From Candidatus Sulfopaludibacter sp. SbA3 (GTDB lineage: Bacteria; Acidobacteriota; Terriglobia; 20CM-2-55-15), in NCBI GenBank assembly GCA_945861845.1, contig CAMAWS010000083.1, forward strand, positions 1 through 9,621: a stretch of 9,621 nucleotides of DNA, given 5' to 3'. Position 1 is the first letter of the stretch. Every line of letters begins with the position of its first letter. The translations under genes were made by a program, and so were the position numbers. The notes under the pieces are model-generated. The model was not told the DNA's origin, made no database searches, and saw only the letters and a program-made list of their open reading frames with translations. Below, piece after piece: positions 1-6,511 of this stretch.

Positions 1-608
1 ACGATCTGCTTTGAAAGCCAGATGTCCAGGACCTGCTCGCGCAGGTTTGATGCTGTCAGCGCGTCCAGGGCGGAAAACGGCTCATCCATGCAAAGCAGCT
101 CGGGTTCGATGGTAAGCGCCCGCGCCAGGCCCACCCGCTGCTTCATTCCCCCCGAAAGCTCCCTCGGATGCGCGCGTTCGTAACCGTCGAGACCCACCAG
201 GTCGATATAGCGCCGCGCTTTGGCGTGCCGCTCGGCCTTCGGCATCCCCTGCGCTTCCAGGCCGAGCGCAACGTTCTCCATGACTGTCAACCACGGGAAA
301 AGCGCAAAACTCTGGAACACCAGCGCCGCTTTATGATTCACGGTGCGCATGCGCTTGCCGTTGTACAGCACGTCGCCGCTGGTTACGTCGGTCAGTCCGG
401 TGATCGTGCGAAGCAGCGTCGATTTGCCGCTGCCTGATGGTCCTATGACAACAACGAATTCACCTTCATTAACAATCAGCCGGAGCGGTCCGAGAACGTG
501 AATTCTGTTCGGAAAGGATTTCGTAATATCCCGAAGTTCAAGCAGGGGCGGAGCAGGCTCGCCGGCCATTTCCTGGGTTAGCGCCCTTTCTTGAACCGGT
601 GTTGTCAT
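1..608 (-). CDS. ABC transporter ATP-binding protein, nitrate/sulfonate/taurine type (3' end cut by window)
   Basis: This is the ATPase of an anion-type ABC importer, energising the fused permease encoded just upstream. The 202 visible codons show Walker A GPSGSGKST (residues 56-64), a Q-loop VFQSFALFPW with Gln99, the signature LSGGMKQR (151-158), Walker B LLCMDE (171-176) and the D-loop SALD (179-182). The H-loop and C-terminus lie outside the window. Partners of this permease type often carry an extra C-terminal AAA-associated domain, which cannot be checked here. The ATG at 608 is the first in-frame start and is preceded only by an A-rich AAGAAA. The Met at residue 14 is an alternative, but the ABC core begins only near residue 22 so both fit. 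The gene lies 85 nt after the permease stop on the same strand and is probably in one transcript with it. The substrate cannot be read from the ATPase; nitrate, sulfonate, taurine or bicarbonate are family possibilities. Confidence 0.93.
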   Translation of the reverse strand, partial: MTTPVQERALTQEMAGEPAPPLLELRDITKSFPNRIHVLGPLRLIVNEGEFVVVIGPSGSGKSTLLRTITGLTDVTSGDVLYNGKRMRTVNHKAALVFQSFALFPWLTVMENVALGLEAQGMPKAERHAKARRYIDLVGLDGYERAHPRELSGGMKQRVGLARALTIEPELLCMDEPFSALDALTASNLREQVLDIWLSKQI

Positions 609-691
609 TTTCTTGATGGCTGCGCCCTTTGTTTAGGTTTCACGCTATCGCGTTCACGCTTCGCGTCGGGCTTGCATTCGCAGCCGCTCAT
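605..691 (-). other. Possible 28-codon small ORF bridging permease and ATPase genes
   Basis: A short frame starts with ATG 2 nt after the permease stop and ends with a TGA that overlaps the ATPase start as ATGA. Its product would be 28 residues, strongly basic in the second half, with a Cys-X-Cys (residues 4 and 6) near the start. No Shine-Dalgarno sequence precedes it and I recognise no family. It may be a real small protein, a device that carries ribosomes from the permease to the ATPase start, or chance. The exact fit at both ends is the only support. Confidence 0.2.
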
Positions 692-693
692 TT

Positions 694-2373
694 TCAGTAG
701 TTAAGGGCGAATCGGCGTTGCGCCAGTTGGTATGCGGGTTGCCACACAAATCTGTTTACGATAAGTATGAATAGTACCATGGCGGTAATGGACATCACTA
801 TGAGCTGGAGATTGCCGGATTCATACGTTCCGTAGTCCAAAAGAGCCCCGATTCCGTGCACCGAATAGACCCGGCCCTCGGCGACGACATACTCGCTCAG
901 CACCAGCGCGTTCCAGCCTCCCCCGATAGCTGTCAAACTGCCGGTGACCAGGCTCGGATATATTGCCGGCAGGATCAACCGCCTCCACTTCGTGAAGCCC
1001 TTCAATCCGAGCGACGCCGAGATCTGGTGGAGGTCCTCGGGTATCGCGCGCACTCCCGCAATCAAGTTGAAGAGCAGGTACCACTGCATTCCCGTTGTCA
1101 CGAGCAGGATTGCTGCAAAGTTCATATCGCCGCCGTTACGCAGGATGAAAAGTACGATCAGGGGAAAAAATGCGGTCGCGGGAATGCTGGCAACGATTTC
1201 GATGACGGGCAGGACTCGCCTCGAAATGTGTTCGTTCTTGCCGATCCAGATGGCCAGGGGAAGCGTCCACACAAGCGCGAACGCATACGCGGCAAGGATT
1301 CTCAGGAAACTCAGGATCAACGCGCTCGGTATGTCATACAGGCGTGGCGCCGGCCGGCTGAGTTCCGCGATCGATCCCGAAACACCCCACAAAAGGCTCA
1401 CTACAAACACCGCCAGCAAAACCCAGGCAATAATGCTTCCTCGCCTGGATCGCTCGCGCTCGAGCATCACCCGCACCACAAATACAATTCCGGCAATCAA
1501 CGGCTGCACAACCCTGGACCACAAGCCCTGCAGGAACTCCGAGCGCGCCATATGGAACCGCAGCCGGCTGCTTCGCCGCACGCTCACGGGCGCCTCGCTG
1601 CTGTCATAAAGAAAACGGGCCGACCAGTCGTTCAGCGGGCTCCATACAAACAGGTGAAACGTCACCATGACTCCGGTGAGCACCAGGAGCCCGTATACGG
1701 CGTGGCGATAGTTGCCCGTGGACATGGTTTGCGCAAGATAACTACCGAGTCCCGGCAGCCGGTAATGGATCGGGCCGACGACGATTATCTCGCTGGCGAT
1801 GAGGAAGTACCAGCCGTTGGCCCAGGAAATCATGCTGTTGTACGCCAGCTTATGGAGCACCGCCGGCAAGACCAGTCGCGTCCACTGCGTGAGTCCCCGA
1901 AGCCCGAACTGCCGGCTCACAAGCTGCAGGTCCTCGGGTATGGTCGTAATGGACTCGTACACGGCGAAAACTAGATTCCAGAGTGCGCTGGTAATGATGA
2001 GGAAGATTGCGGCCAACTCGACGCCGATTGCGCTGTTCCCGAAGATTCGCACAAAAAAGAACACCGCCGCTGGAAAAAATCCCAATACGGGAACCGATTG
2101 AAGAATATCTGCCGCGGGAAGAATGATCCGGCTCCAGCGTTTGTGCACTGCGGCCAAATACCCTGCCAGCAGCGCGAAGATCAGCGACAAAACCATTGCG
2201 GCAATCATTCGCGCAACGGAAGCAAGGGTATAGAACGGAAGGTATTTCAAGGAAACGTCCAGGGAAGGCTGGTCGAGGGAATAAACGAGGGGACTGTCGC
2301 GAAACAGGACAATGGCCAGGCCAATGACAATCAGCCCGATACCGATATCTACGGGATTAGCTTTGCGCCACAT
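694..2373 (-). CDS. ABC transporter permease, fused duplicated anion-type (two BPD_transp_1 domains)
   Basis: This 559-residue inner-membrane protein holds both permease domains of an ABC importer in one chain. The first spans about residues 45-250 and the second about 350-550, joined by a charged linker (about 255-315) and further membrane segments. Each half carries the EAA coupling loop that docks on the ATPase: IPEDLQLVSRQFGLRG near 145-160 with LVLP at 167-170, and IPEDLHQISASLGLKG near 444-459 with LILP at 466-469. This matches the 'ABC-type anion transport system, duplicated permease component' architecture. Hydrophobic segments occur near 12-24, 55-75, 95-110, 120-138, 225-243, 315-330, 352-375, 400-411 and 525-540. 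The start codon lies 3 nt after the purB stop, so translation is likely coupled. With one fused permease, the transporter needs only an ATPase dimer and a binding protein, and no binding protein gene is visible. Substrate unknown. Confidence 0.93.
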   Translation of the reverse strand: MWRKANPVDIGIGLIVIGLAIVLFRDSPLVYSLDQPSLDVSLKYLPFYTLASVARMIAAMVLSLIFALLAGYLAAVHKRWSRIILPAADILQSVPVLGFFPAAVFFFVRIFGNSAIGVELAAIFLIITSALWNLVFAVYESITTIPEDLQLVSRQFGLRGLTQWTRLVLPAVLHKLAYNSMISWANGWYFLIASEIIVVGPIHYRLPGLGSYLAQTMSTGNYRHAVYGLLVLTGVMVTFHLFVWSPLNDWSARFLYDSSEAPVSVRRSSRLRFHMARSEFLQGLWSRVVQPLIAGIVFVVRVMLERERSRRGSIIAWVLLAVFVVSLLWGVSGSIAELSRPAPRLYDIPSALILSFLRILAAYAFALVWTLPLAIWIGKNEHISRRVLPVIEIVASIPATAFFPLIVLFILRNGGDMNFAAILLVTTGMQWYLLFNLIAGVRAIPEDLHQISASLGLKGFTKWRRLILPAIYPSLVTGSLTAIGGGWNALVLSEYVVAEGRVYSVHGIGALLDYGTYESGNLQLIVMSITAMVLFILIVNRFVWQPAYQLAQRRFALNY

Positions 2374-2376
2374 GAG

Positions 2377-3669
2377 CTATGTGAAAACCCGCTTGAAAAT
2401 TTGATCCACATTGCGCAGCAATTTCCCTGAGTCGAACACCTGGTCGATGTCGGCTTGAGCCAGAGTCTTCTTGATTTCGGGGTCATCCAGGACTTTTTCC
2501 TTGAACGATCCGCCTTCGTCCCAGACGCGCATGGCGTTGCGTTGCACCAGCCGGTAGCCGTCTTCACGACTAACGCCCTTCGCGACAAGCGCGAGCAACA
2601 ACTCGCCGGAGTAGATCACGCCATGCGTGAGCTCGAGGTTTTGCTTCATCCTTTCGGGATAGACGACGAGCCGTTCGATCAACGTCGCCGTGCGGTCCAG
2701 AAGGTAGTCGGCGAGAATTGTCGAGTCCGGAAAGATGACGCGCTCGACGGACGAGTGCGAAATATCCCTCTCGTGCCAGAGCGCGACATTTTCCATCGCC
2801 GCAAGCGCATTGCCGCGAAGCAGCCGCGCCAGTCCAGATATCTGCTCGGAAGTTATCGGGTTCCGCTTGTGCGGCATAGCCGAGGATCCCTTCTGTCCCG
2901 CTGAAAAGTATTCCTCGGCCTCGCGAACCTCGGTCCTCTGGAGGTGCCGAATCTCGATGGCTATTTTCTCGAGTGTCGCGCCGATCAAGGCGATCGTGCA
3001 TATGTAATGCGCGTGCCGGTCGCGTTGAATAATCTGGGATGACGCCGGCGCCGCCTTCAGCCCGAGCTTCTTCATCACCGTTTCCTCGGTTTCCGGCGAC
3101 AGGTGCGCGAATGTGCCTACCGCGCCCGAAATCTTCCCAACGCGCATGGTTTCGACAGCTTCATTCATGCGGTGCTGGTGCCGTCGCACTTCGTCGTGCC
3201 ACAGGGCCAGCTTCAGGCCGAATGTGGTTGGCTCGGCGTGTATGCCGTGCGTTCTGCCGATGGCGACCACGGCCTTGAATTCATGGGCGCGCTTCTTCAG
3301 GACGTCGAGCAGGCGCTGGATATCTTCCATGATTATTTTCGATGCGTCCATGACCTGCAGCGCCATCGCGGTGTCAAGGACGTCCGAAGACGTGAGGCCA
3401 TAATGGAAGTATCGCGATGCGGGCCCGACATGTTCCGCGACGGAAGTCGTGAAGGCGATGACGTCGTGCTTCACCTCGGATTCGATCTCGTCGATTCTTG
3501 CTACCGAGAATCCGGCCTTTGATTTGATCTCTGCCGCGGCATCCTTCGGAACGACGCCTTCTTCCGCGAGCGTCTCGGTCACGGCAAGCTCGACGTCGAG
3601 CCAGCGCTGATATTTATTCTGGTCTTCCCAGATTTTGCCCATCCGGGGGCGTGTGTAGCGGGGAATCAC
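2377..3669 (-). CDS. purB: Adenylosuccinate lyase
   Basis: PurB catalyses two fumarate-releasing steps of purine synthesis: SAICAR to AICAR, and adenylosuccinate to AMP. The 430-residue length equals the Bacillus-type enzyme, and the N-terminus MIPRYTRPRMGKIWEDQNKY is typical of that branch. Catalytic and substrate-binding residues are all present: His68 (KHDVIAF), His89 (HYGLTSSD), His141 (GRTHGIHAEPTTFG) and the mobile fumarase/aspartase signature loop GSSAMPHKRNP at 261-271 with its paired serines. The start is GTG at 3669, chosen because the family N-terminus begins there and an AAGGTG Shine-Dalgarno-like sequence sits 11 nt upstream. The gene is cytosolic housekeeping and appears to lead the transcription unit that continues into the ABC permease and ATPase. 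That link to anion transport is not one I recognise as a standard operon. A long inverted repeat lies upstream. Confidence 0.97.
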   Translation of the reverse strand: MIPRYTRPRMGKIWEDQNKYQRWLDVELAVTETLAEEGVVPKDAAAEIKSKAGFSVARIDEIESEVKHDVIAFTTSVAEHVGPASRYFHYGLTSSDVLDTAMALQVMDASKIIMEDIQRLLDVLKKRAHEFKAVVAIGRTHGIHAEPTTFGLKLALWHDEVRRHQHRMNEAVETMRVGKISGAVGTFAHLSPETEETVMKKLGLKAAPASSQIIQRDRHAHYICTIALIGATLEKIAIEIRHLQRTEVREAEEYFSAGQKGSSAMPHKRNPITSEQISGLARLLRGNALAAMENVALWHERDISHSSVERVIFPDSTILADYLLDRTATLIERLVVYPERMKQNLELTHGVIYSGELLLALVAKGVSREDGYRLVQRNAMRVWDEGGSFKEKVLDDPEIKKTLAQADIDQVFDSGKLLRNVDQIFKRVFT

Positions 3670-3731
3670 GGTTTTCGGTTCACCTTGTGCGTCACTCTGA
3701 ACATAACTGGACTCACCTATTCAGCGGAGAC

Positions 3732-3886
3732 ATTTTGAAATTGGACGAATCCTGCATCTCAAATCCGACATCCGAAATCTTCAATTGAACTTGCGATCCT
3801 TCCAGAAACCGCGGCTGCCTCAGACGGTCCAATCTGATATTTCGGGATTTCGGATTTGAGATGCAGGATTCGTCCAATTTCAAAAT
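3732..3886. repeat. Perfect 37-bp inverted repeat flanking an 81-nt centre
   Basis: Arms 3732-3768 and 3850-3886 are exact reverse complements over 37 bp. Pairing resumes further in with an imperfect 7-bp block (CCGAAAT near 3772-3778 with ATTTCGG at 3839-3845). The arms contain ATCCGA/ATTTCGG-like short repeats. The element lies in the 297-bp gap between the metallo-hydrolase stop and the purB start, both on the minus strand, so it would be transcribed into a very long hairpin if there is read-through. No clear target-site duplication or transposase is present. It could be a miniature mobile or interspersed intergenic repeat, or a transcription barrier. The inverted repeat is certain; its role is not. 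Confidence 0.9.
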
Positions 3887-3927
3887 CTCCTCTCGCCTGA
3901 GCGCGCAATGAAACAGGCATGTTGGTG

Positions 3928-3943
3928 CCCTCCATGAGGAGGG
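3928..3943 (-). terminator. Short GC-rich hairpin after the metallo-hydrolase gene, weak terminator candidate
   Basis: CCCTCC and GGAGGG form a 6-bp stem with a 4-nt loop, located 23 nt past the stop of the minus-strand metallo-hydrolase gene. No T-tract follows on that strand, so it does not meet the usual intrinsic terminator pattern. It may only contribute to 3'-end stability. Confidence 0.3.
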
Positions 3944-3966
3944 AATTACGTCCAGTGTACCGTACC

Positions 3967-4752
3967 TCACAGCCGAATCGGCTCCGTCGGCCGATCCTGC
4001 CGCGTCATCTCCACTCGCCCGTTGCTGAAGCCACGATCATTCATGGCGCGCTTTGCCTCCTGCCGGGCAAGTTCAGGATGGTTGTTCTTTGAACTGAGGT
4101 GCGCGAGAACAAAGTACTCGGCGCTGCCATCGTACTGTTCGCGAATGAATCGCCCGACAGCGGTGTTTGACAGATGTCCGTATCGCCCGATCAACCGCTG
4201 CTTTAGCGCCCATGGATACGGGCCCACGCGCAGCATTTCCAGGTCGTGGTTCGATTCCAGGATCAGGACCTGCGATCCGGACAGCCAACCAGAGATTTCG
4301 TCGGGAAGGTGCCCGATGTCCGTAAGCTGCGTCACCTTTACGCCAGCGCACTCCACGCTGAAGGCCAACGGTTCGCGGGCGTCATGGGGAACGCCGATCG
4401 GTACGACCTGGACGTCCCCAATGAAAAAGGATTCGCCGGCCTTGATCGTATGAAGCCGGGATCCGTTCATTTCAAAGTCTTCAGCGCGAAGGGCGTCCAT
4501 CGTCCCCTGGCTCATGTAGGCTTGCACCGCCATGTCCTTGACAATTGTCTTGAGCCCGGAGGCATGATCACTGTGCTCATGCGTCACCAGTACGGCATCG
4601 ATGCCATTGGGGTCCTCTCCAATCGACTCCAGGCGGCTGGCCGTTTCCTTGCGGCTCAGCCCCGCATCAATGAGGAGACGCACCTGGTCTGTCTTGATAA
4701 AAGTGGAGTTGCCGCGGCTGCCGCTGCCAAGGACGGACACTGTTACTGTCAT
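3967..4752 (-). CDS. MBL-fold metallo-hydrolase, YycJ/WalJ-like
   Basis: This is a 261-residue cytosolic metallo-beta-lactamase-fold hydrolase. It shows the metal-binding THEHSDH at 57-63, further ligands in PHDA (His123) and TDIGHL (Asp145), and late family motifs ESNHD (166-170), GHLSN (192-196) and LAHLSSKNNHPE (216-227). These motifs, with the opening LGSGSRGN, are those of the YycJ/WalJ group, close to the phosphoribosyl cyclic phosphodiesterase family. YycJ is tied to cell-wall control and exonuclease activity in Firmicutes, but that context is absent here, so the substrate is unknown. The ATG at 4752 is chosen over one 24 codons upstream because homologues begin just before LGSGS and the longer form would overlap the divergent thioredoxin gene. 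No Shine-Dalgarno sequence is evident. The gene runs toward purB but is separated by 297 bp holding hairpins. Confidence 0.92.
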   Translation of the reverse strand: MTVTVSVLGSGSRGNSTFIKTDQVRLLIDAGLSRKETASRLESIGEDPNGIDAVLVTHEHSDHASGLKTIVKDMAVQAYMSQGTMDALRAEDFEMNGSRLHTIKAGESFFIGDVQVVPIGVPHDAREPLAFSVECAGVKVTQLTDIGHLPDEISGWLSGSQVLILESNHDLEMLRVGPYPWALKQRLIGRYGHLSNTAVGRFIREQYDGSAEYFVLAHLSSKNNHPELARQEAKRAMNDRGFSNGRVEMTRQDRPTEPIRL

Positions 4753-4804
4753 GTTCGAACAGTGTTGCGGACAGGTTGGACAGAACTGGGGTAAAATATC
4801 CGCC
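4753..4804 (+). promoter_or_regulatory. Divergent promoter spacer with candidate sigma70 boxes and a palindrome
   Basis: Only 52 bp separate two divergent genes. On the plus strand CGGACA (4768-4773) and TAAAAT (4792-4797) are spaced 18 nt apart and match the -35 and -10 consensus at 4/6 and 5/6. Initiation about 7 nt after the -10 would fall at or next to the thioredoxin ATG at 4805, which has no Shine-Dalgarno sequence, suggesting leaderless translation. A 10-bp palindrome, TGTTCGAACA (4752-4761), abuts the start codon of the metallo-hydrolase gene and could bind a regulator. These are pattern matches only. Confidence 0.4.
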
Positions 4805-5443
4805 ATGCAGGTAAAGCCGATCATTTTTTTCCTTGTCGTTGGCCTGGTTGCCGGGTCGTTTGTTTATAGGGAAATGGCCCGCACGGACAACTTTGGCGTG
4901 ATTAACATTGGTGCGCAGGCTCCGGACTTTGCAATAAAGGACAAGAACGGCAAAGAAGTGAAGCTGAGCGACCACCGGGGCAGCGTGGTCTTTCTCAACT
5001 TCTGGGCGACCTGGTGCCTCCCGTGTATCGATGAGATGCCGGAGATGCTGGTTGTCAACAACCTCTTCAAGGACAAGAAATTCAAGATGATGGCTGTCAG
5101 TCTCGACACCGACTGGAGTTACGTCGAGAAGTTCTACAAGGAGCACAAGCTGGAACTTCCGACTTACCTGGATCCGGGCCGCAGAGTCTCTGAACTCTAC
5201 AAGACCACCGGCGTTCCCGAGACCTTTATCATTGGCCCGAACGGCACAGTCCTCAAAAAGGTCATCGGCCATCCTGAGAACTGGTCCGATCCCCGCGTTC
5301 TCGCCGTGCTGGAATCAATGGTTCCCGCTGGTGAGGTTGGCGAGGCCGGTGAGGCCGGTGAGGCCGGTGAGGTTGGTCAGGTTGGTCAGGTTGGTCAGGA
5401 CGGTAAGGCCGGTAAGGATGGAGAGCAGGTTTCCACCCGCTAA
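4805..5443 (+). CDS. Membrane-anchored TlpA/ResA-like thioredoxin with collagen-like C-terminal tail
   Basis: This is a 212-residue thiol-disulfide oxidoreductase facing the periplasm. Residues 5-20 are one uncleaved hydrophobic anchor. A redoxin/TlpA fold follows (about 35-172): GAQAPDF at 36-42, active site WCLPC with Cys71 and Cys74, and the cis-Pro loop GVPETFII with Pro138. Proteins of this type reduce disulfides in cytochrome c maturation or other envelope targets, but the partner here is unknown. After Pro174 the chain ends in 11 uninterrupted Gly-X-Y triplets (176-208) rich in Glu, Gln and Lys, which family members normally lack. The ATG at 4805 gives a proper anchor; the frame is open further upstream but that part has no homology. 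There is no Shine-Dalgarno sequence. rlmN follows after 22 nt and is probably cotranscribed. Confidence 0.9.
   Translation: MQVKPIIFFLVVGLVAGSFVYREMARTDNFGVINIGAQAPDFAIKDKNGKEVKLSDHRGSVVFLNFWATWCLPCIDEMPEMLVVNNLFKDKKFKMMAVSLDTDWSYVEKFYKEHKLELPTYLDPGRRVSELYKTTGVPETFIIGPNGTVLKKVIGHPENWSDPRVLAVLESMVPAGEVGEAGEAGEAGEVGQVGQVGQDGKAGKDGEQVSTR
5330..5428 (+). repeat. 9-nt tandem repeat (11 units) encoding Gly-X-Y triplets
   Basis: Eleven consecutive 9-nt units of the form GGT-GAG/CAG/AAG-GTT/GCC/GAC fill 5330-5428, several identical (GGTGAGGCC in a row, then GGTCAGGTT). Unit length is a multiple of three, so copy changes would lengthen or shorten the tail without a frameshift. The same DNA read in the frame of the next gene gives a Pro-Val-Arg repeat, an unavoidable result of the 9-nt period. 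Confidence 0.92.
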
Positions 5444-5465
5444 CCCGCATCTCTCCCATCTCGAA

Positions 5466-6506
5466 ATGAAATCCTTCTTTGACTACGAGCGGCCTGAACT
5501 GGCCGCCATGTTGCATCCTTCTTTCCGTTCCACGCAGCTCTTCAAAGCCGTCTATCAACGCCGCGTCGAGAATTTTGATTCCATCACTGAATTGTCAAAA
5601 GGCGAGCGCGCTTCGCTGGCTTCGGAGTGGGATATTCGATTGCCGGCCGTGCATCGAAGGTTCGAGTCCGTCGATGGCACGCGCCGCTACCTTCTGCGGC
5701 TTGCCGGTGGTGACGATGGCGAGCTTGCCGAAACTGTCTTCATCCCCGAAGAGACGCGCAACACGATCTGTATTTCCTCGCAGGTTGGATGCGCCCTGGC
5801 ATGCACGTTCTGCCTGACGGGGCAACTGGGCCTCACGCGTAACCTGACCGCCGGGGAAATCGTCACCCAGGTTCTTTTCGCCCAGCGCGACAACCTTTCC
5901 GAAGAGCAGGCCGGCAGCTTCAACATCGTCCTCATGGGCATGGGCGAACCGCTCCACAACTACGACAACGTGATGAAGGCCATCCGTATTCTCCACGACA
6001 AGCACGGGCTCAATATGTCCATGTCGCGGATTACGCTGTCGACTGCCGGCTTGCTACCCGCGATCCAGCAACTGGCAACAGAGCCCGACATACCGAATCT
6101 AGCCATCTCCCTGACGGGCGCAACCAATACAAAGCGCAACGAGCTGATGCCGATCAATCGAAAGTATCCCCTGGAGGAACTGCTCGCGGCCGTGCGGCAA
6201 TTCCCGCTCAAGCACCGGCAGCGAGTGACGTTTGAATACGTTTTGTTAAAAGGCATCACCGATTCCGTAGAGGATGCCCGGAACCTCGTGAAGCTCTTGA
6301 GGGGCATTCGCGCGAAAGTGAACCTGATTCCCCTGAACGAAGCCGATGAGCTCGACTATCAGCGGCCTACCGAGTTGGCTATCCAGCGTTTCCAGCAAGT
6401 CCTCATCGACAACAATGTCGAAGCCTACGTCCGGAAAAACCGCGGGAACGATATCTCCGCAGCCTGCGGTCAGCTGATGAAGAAGTGGTCCGACATTCCC
6501 GCCTAG
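5466..6506 (+). CDS. rlmN: Dual-specificity 23S rRNA A2503 / tRNA A37 C2-methyltransferase
   Basis: RlmN is a cytosolic radical-SAM enzyme that methylates C2 of A2503 in 23S rRNA and A37 in some tRNAs. The 346-residue protein has the radical-SAM cluster CALACTFC (Cys109, Cys113, Cys116) inside SSQVGCAL, and both family cysteines: Cys102 (NTICISSQ) and the methyl-carrying Cys334 (DISAACGQ), equivalent to Cys118 and Cys355 of the Escherichia coli enzyme. MGMGEPLHNYDNV and LSTAGLLP are further family motifs. The ATG at 5466 matches where RlmN homologues begin. The frame is open a further 78 codons upstream, across the thioredoxin repeat, but that part is a shadow. No Shine-Dalgarno sequence precedes the start, so coupling to the thioredoxin gene 22 nt upstream is likely. 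The stop is 5 bp from the stop of the convergent gene, leaving no room for a separate terminator. Confidence 0.96.
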   Translation: MKSFFDYERPELAAMLHPSFRSTQLFKAVYQRRVENFDSITELSKGERASLASEWDIRLPAVHRRFESVDGTRRYLLRLAGGDDGELAETVFIPEETRNTICISSQVGCALACTFCLTGQLGLTRNLTAGEIVTQVLFAQRDNLSEEQAGSFNIVLMGMGEPLHNYDNVMKAIRILHDKHGLNMSMSRITLSTAGLLPAIQQLATEPDIPNLAISLTGATNTKRNELMPINRKYPLEELLAAVRQFPLKHRQRVTFEYVLLKGITDSVEDARNLVKLLRGIRAKVNLIPLNEADELDYQRPTELAIQRFQQVLIDNNVEAYVRKNRGNDISAACGQLMKKWSDIPA

Positions 6507-6511
6507 CCTGC

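Noticed and set aside
856..1974. 372-codon plus-strand open frame
   Set aside because: Lies antisense within the permease gene, has low-complexity polar composition and no domain; it is a shadow of a strongly supported membrane protein.
3713..3970. 85-codon minus-strand open frame in the metallo-hydrolase/purB gap
   Set aside because: It reads straight through both arms and the centre of the inverted repeat, so its sequence is explained by the repeat; no start signal or domain.
4753..4824. Longer metallo-hydrolase start at 4824
   Set aside because: The 24 added residues are not part of the family and would overlap the start of the divergent thioredoxin gene.
5330..5428. CRISPR-like or minisatellite array
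   Set aside because: Units are 9 nt with no spacers and stay in frame with the thioredoxin; it is a coding tandem repeat.
5232..5465. 78-codon upstream extension of rlmN, including a Pro-Val-Arg repeat
   Set aside because: RlmN homology begins at the Met at 5466. The extension lies inside the thioredoxin gene and the repeat follows from the 9-nt period of that gene.
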